Origin: Halapricum salinum
GTDB taxonomy: Archaea; Halobacteriota; Halobacteria; Halobacteriales; Haloarculaceae
DNA length: 64,000 bases
Assembly (NCBI RefSeq): GCF_004799665.1
Contig: NZ_CP031310.1
Span: 550,887-614,886 of the forward strand
Direction: 5' to 3'
Every line of letters begins with the position of its first letter. The first letter of the stretch is position 1. The notes under the pieces were generated by a model. The model did no database searches and had not been told where the DNA came from. It saw only the letters and a list, made by a program, of their open reading frames with translations. Made by a program: the position numbers and the translations under genes. Below are positions 7,636 through 15,983 of the stretch, piece after piece.

Positions 7636-8781
7636 ATGACCGACCAGACGCCCGCGATCACTCCGCGGGAACTCTACGACCGTATCGAGGCCGGCGAGCC
7701 GGTCCGAATTCTGGACATCCGCGACCGTACCGCGGTCGAACAGTGGCAGATCACCGGCGACTCGGTCACGTTCACGTTCCTGCCGCGATCGAAGGTCCTG
7801 CAAGCCAAAGCCATCGGGACGGTCGACGGCCTCGTGGGCGAAATCGATGGCGAAGGACCGATCACCGTCGTCTGCGCGGAGGGGCGCGCCAGCGCGGAAG
7901 TCGCCGACTTCCTGACCGAGGCGGGCCACGACGCACAGAACCTCGCCGAGGGCATGGAGGGGTGGGCCGACCTCTACGTCGGGACGGAACTGGAAACCCA
8001 GGGCGTGCGGATCGTCCAGTACCGCCGGCCCTCCAGCGGCTGTCTCGCCTATCTCATCGTCAGCGACGGCGAGGCCGCAGTCGTCGACCCGCTCGCGGCG
8101 TTCACGGATCGCTACGTCGCCGACGCCACCGGATTCGACGCCGAAATCGAGTGCGTGATCGACACGCACGTCCACGCCGACCACGTCAGCGGCCTCCGGG
8201 AACTGGCCGCAGAGACTGGTGCGAACCCACTGATGTCACCCGAGGCCCGCGAGCGTGGTGTCGCGTTCGAGACCGAGACGATCACCGACGGCGAGACACT
8301 CACAGTGGGCGATGCGACGGTCGAAGCCATGGCCGCACCCGGACATACGACGGGGATGACGGCACTGGTTGTCGACGGCGTCTTGCTGTCGGGCGACAGT
8401 CTCTTCGTCGAGAGCGTCGCCCGGCCGGACCTCGAACGCGAGGACGCGGGCGCGGCCGACCTGGCCCACGAACTCTACGTCACACTGACCGAGCAATTCG
8501 GACTCCTCCCCGACGATGTGCTCGTCGCGCCGGGCCACTACAGCGAGGCGGCCGAGCAGGCCACAGACGGGACCTACAGCGCGACCCTGGGCGAATTACG
8601 GGGGGAGTTGTGGACGTTCGAGACGACCGAAGCGGCGTTCGTCGAGCGGATCCTCGCGGATCTGCCGCCGCGGCCGGCCAACTACGAGCGACTGATTGCG
8701 ATCAACCTCGGCCAGCAGACGCAGACCGAGGACGCGCTCGAACTGGAACTCGGGCCGAACAACTGCGCGGCGACGGCCTGA
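7636..8781 (+). CDS. Rhodanese-metallo-beta-lactamase fusion (persulfide dioxygenase-like)
   Basis: The 381-aa protein has an N-terminal rhodanese domain (about 8-118) with its catalytic Cys in VVCAEGRASAEVA (C80), then a metallo-beta-lactamase domain (about 122-330) with THVHADH (177-183), the later APGHTTG, SGDSLF and APGHY metal ligands. The MBL part resembles ETHE1/persulfide dioxygenases and glyoxalase II, which act on glutathione- or low-molecular-weight persulfides. Bacterial fusions usually place rhodanese at the C-terminus; here it is N-terminal. The C-terminal ~55 residues (LPPRPANYERLIAINLGQ) match the tail of ETHE1-type fusions. A role in sulfide/persulfide detoxification is inferred. 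ATG at 7636 follows a TATA-like stretch (TTTATTCGG) about 30 nt upstream. Confidence 0.88.
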   Translation: MTDQTPAITPRELYDRIEAGEPVRILDIRDRTAVEQWQITGDSVTFTFLPRSKVLQAKAIGTVDGLVGEIDGEGPITVVCAEGRASAEVADFLTEAGHDAQNLAEGMEGWADLYVGTELETQGVRIVQYRRPSSGCLAYLIVSDGEAAVVDPLAAFTDRYVADATGFDAEIECVIDTHVHADHVSGLRELAAETGANPLMSPEARERGVAFETETITDGETLTVGDATVEAMAAPGHTTGMTALVVDGVLLSGDSLFVESVARPDLEREDAGAADLAHELYVTLTEQFGLLPDDVLVAPGHYSEAAEQATDGTYSATLGELRGELWTFETTEAAFVERILADLPPRPANYERLIAINLGQQTQTEDALELELGPNNCAATA

Positions 8782-8789
8782 GAAGCGAG

Positions 8790-9080
8790 CTAAAACGGGA
8801 ACTTTCGGCGGAGCTGGTCGAAGAGGGAGTCGTCGTCGGGCTGGTCGGGGCCGATGACGTCCTCGTCGGGGATGATGACGGTGCGTTCGTCGGCATCGTC
8901 GACGGTGATGAGGTCGTCCGATTTGAGTTCCGCGAGCGCCGATTCGAGGCTATCGATATCCTGATCGACGTGCGAGCGAAGCTCGAAGATCGTCATTCCT
9001 TCGTCACCCCTGTCGGCGAGGGCGTCGAGCACCGCCACCTCCGCGTCGTCGCGGTCGCGGTACTCCGGCTTGGCTTGCAT
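8790..9080 (-). CDS. Small winged-helix protein
   Basis: The 96-aa protein has a winged-helix layout: AEVAVLDALADRGDEGMTIFELRSHV reads as helix, turn and helix, then LESALAELKSDDLITVDD as recognition helix and wing. The tail is acidic. This fits the haloarchaeal DUF6432 type as I recall it. It is convergent with the rhodanese-MBL gene, 8 bp apart. It probably binds DNA; the target is unknown. Confidence 0.75.
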   Translation of the reverse strand: MQAKPEYRDRDDAEVAVLDALADRGDEGMTIFELRSHVDQDIDSLESALAELKSDDLITVDDADERTVIIPDEDVIGPDQPDDDSLFDQLRRKFPF

Positions 9081-9166
9081 ACTCGCTCGTTTGGACGCAG
9101 ATGTCTTGTGCTTGTCCCCCACCCCAAACAGTAGGCTTATGGTCCGAAGGCAGCCACCATACCACA

Positions 9167-9967
9167 ATGGGTATCAAGTGTTCGCTCTTCGGGCACGCGT
9201 TCGGCGAGACGGAAGTCGAGCGCGAGCGTGAAGAACAGGGGAGCGAGGTGGTCAGCACGATCCGTGAACTCCAGACGTGTACCCGCTGTGGCGAGCGACG
9301 CGTCGTCTCGGAGAACAAGGAAGTGACCACGCTCGAGACACCGGACGACGTCGACGCCGACGACGAATCCGCCGAGCCAGCCGACCACGCCAGCGCGGCG
9401 CCGACGATCGCCGAGGCCGAGGCCACCGCGGAGGCAGACGCCGAGGCAGTCGAAACAGCGGAGCCACCAGCTGCGGAGTCGGCAACCGAGAAAGTCGACG
9501 ATCCGGCGACAGACGACGAACTGGTCGAGGAGGAGCCGCCGGTGACCGACGACGCCGAGATTCTGGACGACGAAGACGAGGAAGACGAGCCGGAGCGCGA
9601 ACCCGGCCAGTGGCCCCAGGAGGCCGACGAGGGTGGCGAACCGACCGACGAGGATTTCAACCAGTTCGGGTACGACGACACCGAGGAGACGGTCGACGAG
9701 GAGAAGACCGACGCGGAGTTCATCGACAGCGAGGACGAAGCGGAAGAGTCGACGCCACAGCCCCAGACCAACGAGTGGCCCTCCGAGGAGGAGATCGACG
9801 CCGCGGGCGAGCCTGATTCTGCGGGTCCCGGCGCGGTCACGGTCCCCGAAGGGTCGTTCGTCTGTGAGGGGTGTGGGTTCTCGACGCCGGTCGAGTCATC
9901 GTCGCTGCGAGAGGGGGATTTCTGTCCCGAGTGTCACAAGGAGACGTTGGTGCAAGTTCGAGAGTAG
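9167..9967 (+). CDS. Two-ended zinc-ribbon protein with acidic linker
   Basis: The 266-aa protein begins MGIKCSLFGHAFGET with a CTRCGERR pair at about 38-43. It then has some 170 residues of Glu/Asp/Ala-rich low-complexity sequence with several NQFGYDD- or NEWPSEEE-like blocks, and ends with a second ribbon, FVCEGCGFSTPVE...GDFCPECHKETLV (about 232-262). The first ribbon with its C(x)nH start is typical of a haloarchaeal family (DUF7093 as I recall). The layout suggests two zinc modules tethered by a disordered linker. Function is unknown. The palindromic repeat region begins at its stop codon. Confidence 0.8.
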   Translation: MGIKCSLFGHAFGETEVEREREEQGSEVVSTIRELQTCTRCGERRVVSENKEVTTLETPDDVDADDESAEPADHASAAPTIAEAEATAEADAEAVETAEPPAAESATEKVDDPATDDELVEEEPPVTDDAEILDDEDEEDEPEREPGQWPQEADEGGEPTDEDFNQFGYDDTEETVDEEKTDAEFIDSEDEAEESTPQPQTNEWPSEEEIDAAGEPDSAGPGAVTVPEGSFVCEGCGFSTPVESSSLREGDFCPECHKETLVQVRE

Positions 9968-10123
9968 CGAGACTCCGAGCAGAGCGAGGAGTCTCGAAAA
10001 TCGAGCGAAGAACGCAGTGACTCGCGAGTAGCGAGGACGACCGCAGGGAGTCCTCGAAGAAGCGAGCGGGGAGGAACGACCCGCGAGACGCCGAGCAGAG
10101 CGAGGAGTCTCGAAAATCGAGCG
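9968..10123. repeat. Three palindromic repeats with exact 33-nt duplication
   Basis: A 33-nt sequence beginning CCGAGCAGAGCGAGGAGTCT is present twice without mismatch (9975-10007 and 10091-10123), with a diverged copy between (about 10030-10070). Each copy is part of a hairpin: CGAGACTCC/GGAGTCTCG in the first, GAGGAC/GTCCTC in the middle, CGAGACGCC/GGAGTCTCG in the last. Spacing between equivalent points is about 58 bp. The block starts at the stop codon of the preceding gene and ends about 90 bp before the next one. Confidence 0.85.
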
Positions 10124-10211
10124 GTGACGGAGGGCGACGAGCAACACCAATGAGTGGCGTGTGCGGCGCGAACGCGAAAAGGGTATACCGTCGCCCGAAC
10201 AACGCCATCTT

Positions 10212-10604
10212 ATGCGAGAGTACAAGATGCGGAGGGGCGAGCATCTCTCCGACCGCATCCCGGACATGGAAGCCACAGTGGAGGACTACTTCGGCCCGAT
10301 CACCGGGACTGAAGAGTACAAAAGCAGCGACCTCTACGTGATCGAGGACCCGGATAACGCCGTCTTCAAGCGCGTCACTGTCGGGACAGTCGAATATAGC
10401 GGCAAGAAGGACAAACTCGCGCTCGACATCGAAGAACGACCCGCCGAGGAAGTCATCGCCTCGGGCGACGTCGAGGCCGCCGAAGAGGCCGTCTCGATCA
10501 AGAACGACTTCCTGCTCGAAGCGACCGGACGTGACGCCAAAGCCCGTCGTGACTCGATGAAACGGTCCGTCGAAGACGAGCCGGACGAAGTCGACGACGT
10601 CTGA
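10212..10604 (+). CDS. Conserved haloarchaeal protein (DUF5611 type)
   Basis: The 130-aa protein starts MREYKMRRGEHLSDRIPDMEATVEDYFG, which I recall as the start of the archaeal DUF5611 family. A compact alpha/beta body follows (SSDLYVIEDPDNAVFKRVTVGTVEY), then a charged helical tail. No catalytic motif is visible. The ATG at 10212 is preferred over the upstream ATG at 10161 because conservation begins here. It is convergent with sepF (21 bp apart). Confidence 0.8.
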   Translation: MREYKMRRGEHLSDRIPDMEATVEDYFGPITGTEEYKSSDLYVIEDPDNAVFKRVTVGTVEYSGKKDKLALDIEERPAEEVIASGDVEAAEEAVSIKNDFLLEATGRDAKARRDSMKRSVEDEPDEVDDV

Positions 10605-10625
10605 TCACGATGCGTCTGACGGCGG

Positions 10626-10985
10626 CTATCGCCCGAGCCGTTCGCGGCTGATCGCGACGCCCGACGGCGTGATAATGAGCTGATCGTCGTCTTTCTGGAC
10701 GATGTCGCCACCGACCTCGCGAGCGACCTGTTTGAGTTCGTCCGTGATGTGTTCCATCGTCTGATCTTTCGTCGTGTGTCGCGTGATATCCGCGATGACG
10801 ATATCGCCGTCGTAGACGGCGTCTTTGATCTCGATGACGTCTGCCTGATCGCCGATGCGTGCGATCCGCACGGTAGTGTCGGCTTCCGGTGCGGTCGCGT
10901 CGAAGTCCTCGGCCGTGAGTTCGACGTAGTCCTCGGTCCGTCGGGAGGAACCTGATTCCCCCAGGATTTTGCTCATGAGACCCAT
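10626..10985 (-). CDS. sepF: Cell-division protein SepF
   Basis: The 119-aa protein starts MGLMSKILGESGSS, an N-terminal amphipathic membrane-binding peptide, followed by a linker and the SepF/DUF552 core. The core runs about residues 35-115: VRIARIGDQADVIEIKDAVYDGDIVIADI ... MEHITDELKQVAREVGGDIVQKDDDQLIITPSG. In Haloferax volcanii and other FtsZ-containing archaea SepF anchors FtsZ2/FtsZ to the membrane and is essential for division. The start at 10983-10985 is fixed by the membrane-targeting helix. It is divergent from the lipoprotein propeller (114 bp). Confidence 0.92.
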   Translation of the reverse strand: MGLMSKILGESGSSRRTEDYVELTAEDFDATAPEADTTVRIARIGDQADVIEIKDAVYDGDIVIADITRHTTKDQTMEHITDELKQVAREVGGDIVQKDDDQLIITPSGVAISRERLGR

Positions 10986-11099
10986 ATGCATGGAAGCGTG
11001 GCCTGCCCCAATAGGCTTTACGTCAGACGCACCCGCGCGTGCCGGTCGCAAGCAGACTCCCATACGCTCAAATGGACCGGCCACGTAGCCGCCGACGAG

Positions 11100-12449
11100 A
11101 TGGACGGCCCCTCCGAACCCAGTTCGCGTCGACGGATCGACCGCCGGTCGGTCCTCGCGGGCGTCGCGACCGGCGTCGTCGGCGCGACAGGCTGTATCAC
11201 CCTCCCCGGTGGCCGCGGCCACTACGATCTCTCTCAGAACGGGTTCTATCCCGAGCAGTTGCCCTACGACGAGACCTATCCCCACGACGTCGACATCTCG
11301 ATGTTCCGCCACGGGTTGCGGCGGTTGGGCTACTATCCCGAGGCAACGGTCCCCGGAGCCGTCAGCAAACAGTGGTCGCTGCCGGTCAACTACATCGGCC
11401 ACACGGCCGCCAAATCCAGTCCCCGGCCCGCACCGGGCGAGGACACAGTGGTGGTCGCGGCCGACACCGGCGAGGTCCACGGCGTCTCGACGATGGGCCG
11501 ACACGGCTGGACGACCCAGACCGACGCGACCCACCTGGGCATCCACAGCACACCCACCATCGTCGACGGAACGGCCTACGTCGGCGGCTACGACGGCGAC
11601 CTCTACGCGCTCGACGTCGCGACCGGCAGCCGCGAGTGGGTGCTCCACAACTCGTCGATGGGCTGGCCGACCGCGATCGGCTCCAGTCCCGCCTACTGGG
11701 ACGGCTACCTCTACTTCATGGCGGAGTATCTCGACCCGAACAGGGGTGCGCTGTGGATCGCCAACGCCCACACGGGCAAGCCAGTCTGGAGCGACGACCT
11801 CGATATCGGAGGCATGCCGCACCCTTCGCCAGCGATCTCACCCGTGGACGAACGCCTCGTCGCAGGCTCGAACGACGGCGTCGTCTACGCCTGGGAGTTC
11901 CCCTCGATGGACTTCCAGTGGCGCTTCGAGACCGGCGGCGAGGTCAAGGGTACCCCACCGGTCTACGAGGGGAGTACCTTCGTCGGTTCGTGGGACAACC
12001 ACGTCTACAGCCTCGCGCTCGAAGACGGCCGCGAGGAGTGGACCTTCGAGACGGGCGGCATCGTCATGTCCAACCCGGGGATCGACCCCGACAGTGGGAC
12101 GGTGTACGTCGGCAGCGGGGACGGCTACGTCTATGCACTGGACACCGACACCGGCGAGGAAGTCTGGTCACGCTACGTCGGCGGCACAGTCCTGGGATCG
12201 CTCACCGTCACGAGCGACTGCGTGCTGGTGGGTTCGTACGACACCCACCTCTACGCCCTGGAGAAAGCGACCGGCGAGACGCGCTGGCGCGTCCAGAATC
12301 GTGGGCACGTCACCAGCGAGCCCGTCCCCCACGACGGGAAGATCTACTACGCCGAACGCGCCGATATCTCCGGATACTGGAACGACGACACCGAGACGGT
12401 CCTCGAACAGCCCGGTCACGCCTACTGTCTGGTCCCCGAGCAGCGGTAG
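11100..12449 (+). CDS. Tat-exported lipoprotein with PQQ-like beta-propeller
   Basis: The 449-aa protein has a twin-arginine signal DRRSVLAG (residues 14-21), a short hydrophobic segment and a lipobox ending in Cys32 (GATGC), so it should be exported folded and lipid-anchored on the outer face. The mature part is a PQQ-like/WD-like propeller with repeated blades: LYALDVATGSREW, NAHTGKPVW, YSLALEDGREEW, YALDTDTGEEVW, YALEKATGETRW. The blades carry no recognisable quinoprotein active-site set, so a scaffold or BamB-like role is as likely as an enzyme. The start at 11100 gives a normal-length n-region; an upstream ATG at 10986 would add 38 residues before the Tat motif. Confidence 0.85.
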   Translation: MDGPSEPSSRRRIDRRSVLAGVATGVVGATGCITLPGGRGHYDLSQNGFYPEQLPYDETYPHDVDISMFRHGLRRLGYYPEATVPGAVSKQWSLPVNYIGHTAAKSSPRPAPGEDTVVVAADTGEVHGVSTMGRHGWTTQTDATHLGIHSTPTIVDGTAYVGGYDGDLYALDVATGSREWVLHNSSMGWPTAIGSSPAYWDGYLYFMAEYLDPNRGALWIANAHTGKPVWSDDLDIGGMPHPSPAISPVDERLVAGSNDGVVYAWEFPSMDFQWRFETGGEVKGTPPVYEGSTFVGSWDNHVYSLALEDGREEWTFETGGIVMSNPGIDPDSGTVYVGSGDGYVYALDTDTGEEVWSRYVGGTVLGSLTVTSDCVLVGSYDTHLYALEKATGETRWRVQNRGHVTSEPVPHDGKIYYAERADISGYWNDDTETVLEQPGHAYCLVPEQR

Positions 12450-12480
12450 AGTAAGGTGACCGACGGGCGAAGGCTCGCGC

Positions 12481-13209
12481 ATGACGTTCAGCATCTGCGT
12501 CCGCGAACGTTATCTGGACGAGGAGGGTGACGAACAGATCCGCTTCGGTGTCGCCGTGACGACCCGACTCCCCGGGGTCGGGACGCTCTGTCCGTTCGCC
12601 AGCGAGAACGGCGCCGTCGCCACCCAGAGTCTGGTCAACGTGGAGTTGGGGCGCAAAGGAGTCGAGTACCTCGACGACGGGCTCGCCGTCGCGGACGCAC
12701 TCGACGCACTGCTGAACGCCGACGACGGCAGCGCTCAACGCCAGCTCCACGGCGTCGATCGGAATGGAGAATTCGCCTTCTCGGGCGAGGAATGCAAACC
12801 CTGGTTCGGCGACATCATGGGTGAGAACTACACCGTCGCCGGGAACCTCCTCACCGGCGAGTCGGTGATCGAAGCGACCGCCGCGGCCTACGAGGAGGCT
12901 TCCCCGCCAGCCGACCCAGCCGAGGACGTCGAGCGCCCGCTCGCTGATCGACTGATCGAGGCGCTGGCTGCGGGTAACGCCGAGGGAGGGGACAAACGCG
13001 AGGAGTTGCCCGTCCAGAGCGCGGCGCTGTTGGTCTGCTCGACAGAAGACCGGGCGATCGATCCCTACTACGACGACCTGCGAGTGGACGCGACCGAGAC
13101 GCCGATCGAAGACTTGCGGGAGACCTACCAGCAGGCAAAGCGCGGCTTCGAGATGGCGCTGGAACGCTACGAAGACGCCTACGACGAGGACGAACTGGAC
13201 ACAGAGTGA
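12481..13209 (+). CDS. DUF1028 Ntn-hydrolase-like protein
   Basis: The 242-aa protein starts MTFSICVRE, matching the MTFSI start typical of DUF1028. It continues with GVAVTTRLPGVGTLCPFASENGAVATQS, the conserved glycine-rich core of this Ntn-hydrolase-like family, and GENYTVAGNLLTGESVIEA (about 119-137). Members are suspected amidohydrolases, but substrates are not established. The last ~60 residues are acidic and helical. It lies 31 bp after the lipoprotein gene on the same strand. Confidence 0.85.
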   Translation: MTFSICVRERYLDEEGDEQIRFGVAVTTRLPGVGTLCPFASENGAVATQSLVNVELGRKGVEYLDDGLAVADALDALLNADDGSAQRQLHGVDRNGEFAFSGEECKPWFGDIMGENYTVAGNLLTGESVIEATAAAYEEASPPADPAEDVERPLADRLIEALAAGNAEGGDKREELPVQSAALLVCSTEDRAIDPYYDDLRVDATETPIEDLRETYQQAKRGFEMALERYEDAYDEDELDTE

Positions 13210-13227
13210 GCGAGTGCTGGAGGTTCG

Positions 13228-15234
13228 TTACTCGACTTCGAGACGCTCGACGACGATGTCTTCGAACGTCGCCGTGCTCGTCTCACCCGGGACGGTCGAA
13301 CAGGCCGCCAGCCCGACGTAGACGGTGTCTTCGAGATCGATCCGACGCTGATCGATCGGTTGCCACTCGCCATCGGGGCCGCTGAGGAAGCGTGTCACCA
13401 GGTCGCCCTCGCGGTCGAGTCGGACAGTGCGTTGGGTGTCGTCGCTGACCGTGAGCTGATGTCCTGTCGTCATGTCCGTGGCCGTCGGCTGGTGGAGGAG
13501 TTCGATCACGTGGTCGGCGTTGCGCCCGATATAGGCGTGGCCGCTCTCGGCATCGAGTTCGTCACGGACCATGAGTCCGGCTTTGCTGAACGGTTCGGAG
13601 GCGTCGATCGTCGGAATTTGGGCCTGGATACGAACCGGCCCTTCGACGGCGGCACAGTGAAACGTGAAATCGTTGTGGTCCTGCCAGATGTCGCGCCCCT
13701 CGGCAGTGACGGTGACGCGACTGGCGTCAGTACTGACAGACCCCAGGACGGTCACCGTGCCGACGTCGACGGTCTGGTCGAGCGTGAGCGACGCGGCTGC
13801 CGGAAGTGTGCGGTCAGGCTCGGGCACGAGCAGACAGTTCGTGATCTCGAACTGCGCGCCGTCGCCGTCGCTGTCAGTGATCGATATCCCCCAGTCGTTG
13901 GCGTCGACGATATCCTGCACGATCGTCAGTCCGTCCCCCGTTCGTCCGTCTTCGGAACTGTATCCCTCTGTGAACACCTGTTGGCGCTCCGAGTCCGGGA
14001 TTCCCGGGCCGTCGTCAGCGACGTAGAAGCCGCCGTCGAGAAGGCCGACCGTCACCGTGAGCGGTGTCTGCTCGTCGGCTCGTCCGTGGACGAGCGCGTT
14101 CTTGAACAGATTTTCCAGAAGTGGTCGGAGCGACGCAGCACGTGCGTCGACGAGCGTTCCCTCGGGAACCGCGAGTTCGAGCTCGACAGCGGTCTCCTCA
14201 CGGGCCAGCGGCTCCCACGTCCTGGCCACGACCGCCGAGAGGTCTGCCTGCGGGACGGTCGCGTCGATCTCGCTCCGGTTCTGCGCCATGAGCGAGAGGT
14301 CGTCGATCAACTCACTCATGCGACCGAGGGCGTCCTCGACGCGCTCGAGAGCCGCCTCGTCGCCCTCGGATTTCGCGAGATCGAGATAGCCATCCGCGAC
14401 GATCAGCGGATTCTTCAGGTCGTGAGACAGATACCGCGACAGTTGTTCGAGCCGTTCGCGCTCGCGCTCGAGTCGCTCCTCCTGGGCACGCACGTCGCTG
14501 ATCTCCGTTCGCGAACCGACGACACCGAGCGGCGGCCCAGTCGCGCCGGTCCAGGGGACGAGCGTCGACTCGTACCGGCGATCAGTGCTATCGGGCTCGA
14601 CGATAGTTCGACACTCCGGTTCACCGGAATCCAGCACCTGCCGATCCAGTTCCAACCAGTGCTCACCGAACCCGTCGTGGTCGCGGAGATCGGTATCTGT
14701 CTGCCCCACGACATCGGACAGATCGGCTCGTTCCTCGCCAGGTGCGTACTGCAGATACGTCCCCGTACGATCTTTCAGAAACATCGTCTGATCGGTCCCC
14801 TGGAAGAACGATTCGAGAGCCGCGCGTTTCAGCGCGTCAGCCTGGCAGTCGAGATAGCGCTCGACAGCCGTCTCGACGACTGACTCCAGGGCTTGCTCGG
14901 CTAGCGCGAGGAAGACAGGCCCGCAATCCGCGTCGACGTGTGTCGCCTCGACCGCCGCTCGGTCGGGTTCGTCGACGACGAGGACGACCGACGGCGGGTC
15001 CGACACGGCGATCAGCCGGTCGATCAGTCCGTCCCAGTCTTCGGTCTCGGCCCGGTCGATCACGACACACGCGACACCCAGCTCGTTGGCTCGCTCGACG
15101 ACCGCCGCCGAGTCCACCCCCTGAACGACAGACTCACCGAGGGCCGTGCCGAGGTACTGCACCCGGTCCACCTCGCCTGGCCCGACGACGAGCACGATCG
15201 GGCGTGAATCGAGAAGTCGCCGAACAAGTGTCAC
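13228..15234 (-). CDS. Soluble PAS histidine kinase fused to a C-terminal beta-sandwich
   Basis: The 668-aa protein has an N-terminal receiver-like alpha/beta domain (about 1-110), a PAS domain (about 140-250), a coiled-coil (250-268), the phospho-acceptor His271 in LSHDLKNP and an HATPase domain with N-box NLFKNA (375-380), G1 DDGPGIP (407-413) and G2 GDGLTI (433-438). Unexpectedly, a further ~170 residues (about 498-668) read as an all-beta concanavalin/DUF1349-like sandwich: DIWQDHNDF, SKAGLMVRDEL, GHAYIGR, VYVGLAA. No transmembrane segment or signal peptide is present, so sensing is cytosolic. The receiver-like part lacks an obvious Asp-acceptor context and may be degenerate. Partner regulator unknown; the lone receiver at 44623 is one candidate. 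Confidence 0.85.
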   Translation of the reverse strand: MTLVRRLLDSRPIVLVVGPGEVDRVQYLGTALGESVVQGVDSAAVVERANELGVACVVIDRAETEDWDGLIDRLIAVSDPPSVVLVVDEPDRAAVEATHVDADCGPVFLALAEQALESVVETAVERYLDCQADALKRAALESFFQGTDQTMFLKDRTGTYLQYAPGEERADLSDVVGQTDTDLRDHDGFGEHWLELDRQVLDSGEPECRTIVEPDSTDRRYESTLVPWTGATGPPLGVVGSRTEISDVRAQEERLERERERLEQLSRYLSHDLKNPLIVADGYLDLAKSEGDEAALERVEDALGRMSELIDDLSLMAQNRSEIDATVPQADLSAVVARTWEPLAREETAVELELAVPEGTLVDARAASLRPLLENLFKNALVHGRADEQTPLTVTVGLLDGGFYVADDGPGIPDSERQQVFTEGYSSEDGRTGDGLTIVQDIVDANDWGISITDSDGDGAQFEITNCLLVPEPDRTLPAAASLTLDQTVDVGTVTVLGSVSTDASRVTVTAEGRDIWQDHNDFTFHCAAVEGPVRIQAQIPTIDASEPFSKAGLMVRDELDAESGHAYIGRNADHVIELLHQPTATDMTTGHQLTVSDDTQRTVRLDREGDLVTRFLSGPDGEWQPIDQRRIDLEDTVYVGLAACSTVPGETSTATFEDIVVERLEVE

Positions 15235-15308
15235 ACAACGTGATTCTCGTCGTGAAATATAAATCTACTGCCACACCCAGGGGTAGTATTCAAGTATCGA
15301 TTTCGCTC

Positions 15309-15326
15309 GAAGGTAAATTTACCTTC
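15309..15326. promoter_or_regulatory. Perfect 18-bp palindrome
   Basis: GAAGGTAAATTTACCTTC is a perfect 18-bp inverted repeat without a spacer. It sits between the upstream PUA gene and the kinase gene, about 75 bp before the kinase start and about 45 bp upstream of a TATA-like ATTTATATTT on the kinase strand (about 15255-15265). This fits a dimeric operator or upstream activator site for the kinase; a role as a cruciform or 3' stem for the PUA transcript is possible. Confidence 0.6.
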
Positions 15327-15378
15327 AAAAGTCAGAGACGAAATATTCGAGGTATTCTGCCTGCAGGGTACCAGCCAA

Positions 15379-15858
15379 TCAGACCGCGAACTCGTACAGT
15401 TCGTCCCCCACGTGGTGGATCGAATCGACGACTTTCCCTTCGTCGCCGAGCATCGCCGAGCCCTCGACGCGGGCGCGGCCGATCGCCAGCACTTTGCCGT
15501 GGTTCTCCTCGGCGATGGTGACCAGGTCGCCGGCTTCGATGGAGTCGTCGGCCTCGACGATCCCGGGTCGCATCACGTCCGCACCGTCGGAGACGAACGA
15601 GATTGCACCCGCGTCGACGGTGACGACGTTACGCTCGGGCGGATACTCGTTCGCGCCCTTGACCGTGAGGAATGGTTCGTCCTCTACGTACAGCACAGCG
15701 GGCTCGCCGTCGACGAGGACGACCTCCCAGTTGCTGTCCTCGAACTCGACTTTCTCGAAAGTGTCGGCGTCGATTTCGACGCCCAGCGTTTCGGCGACGC
15801 TGTCGGTGATCTCGTCGATCGCGTCCGCACGGAGGTGATGACGGGACTTGACGTTCAT
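15379..15858 (-). CDS. PUA-domain RNA-binding protein (MCT-1-like)
   Basis: The 159-aa protein has an N-terminal alpha/beta domain (1-75) and a C-terminal PUA domain (about 77-155). The PUA domain shows NVVTVDAGAISFVSDGADVMRPGIVEAD, then AGDLVTIAEENHGKVLAIGRA, the usual PUA core. This arrangement matches the short archaeal PUA proteins related to eukaryotic MCT-1/DENR partners and is likely to contact tRNA or ribosome. There is no catalytic pseudouridine synthase or archaeosine domain. It is divergent from the small zinc-finger gene at 15984. Confidence 0.85.
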   Translation of the reverse strand: MNVKSRHHLRADAIDEITDSVAETLGVEIDADTFEKVEFEDSNWEVVLVDGEPAVLYVEDEPFLTVKGANEYPPERNVVTVDAGAISFVSDGADVMRPGIVEADDSIEAGDLVTIAEENHGKVLAIGRARVEGSAMLGDEGKVVDSIHHVGDELYEFAV

Positions 15859-15983
15859 ACCTGCACGCTCGCTCGCGGCGTGGATAAATCGACCGTTTGG
15901 CCTGCTTGGCCTGGCCGGCCATACTTAAACAGGCTAGTCGGGTGCCGGAAACACCTATGTAGATCCGCTCGATAGGAACGTCC

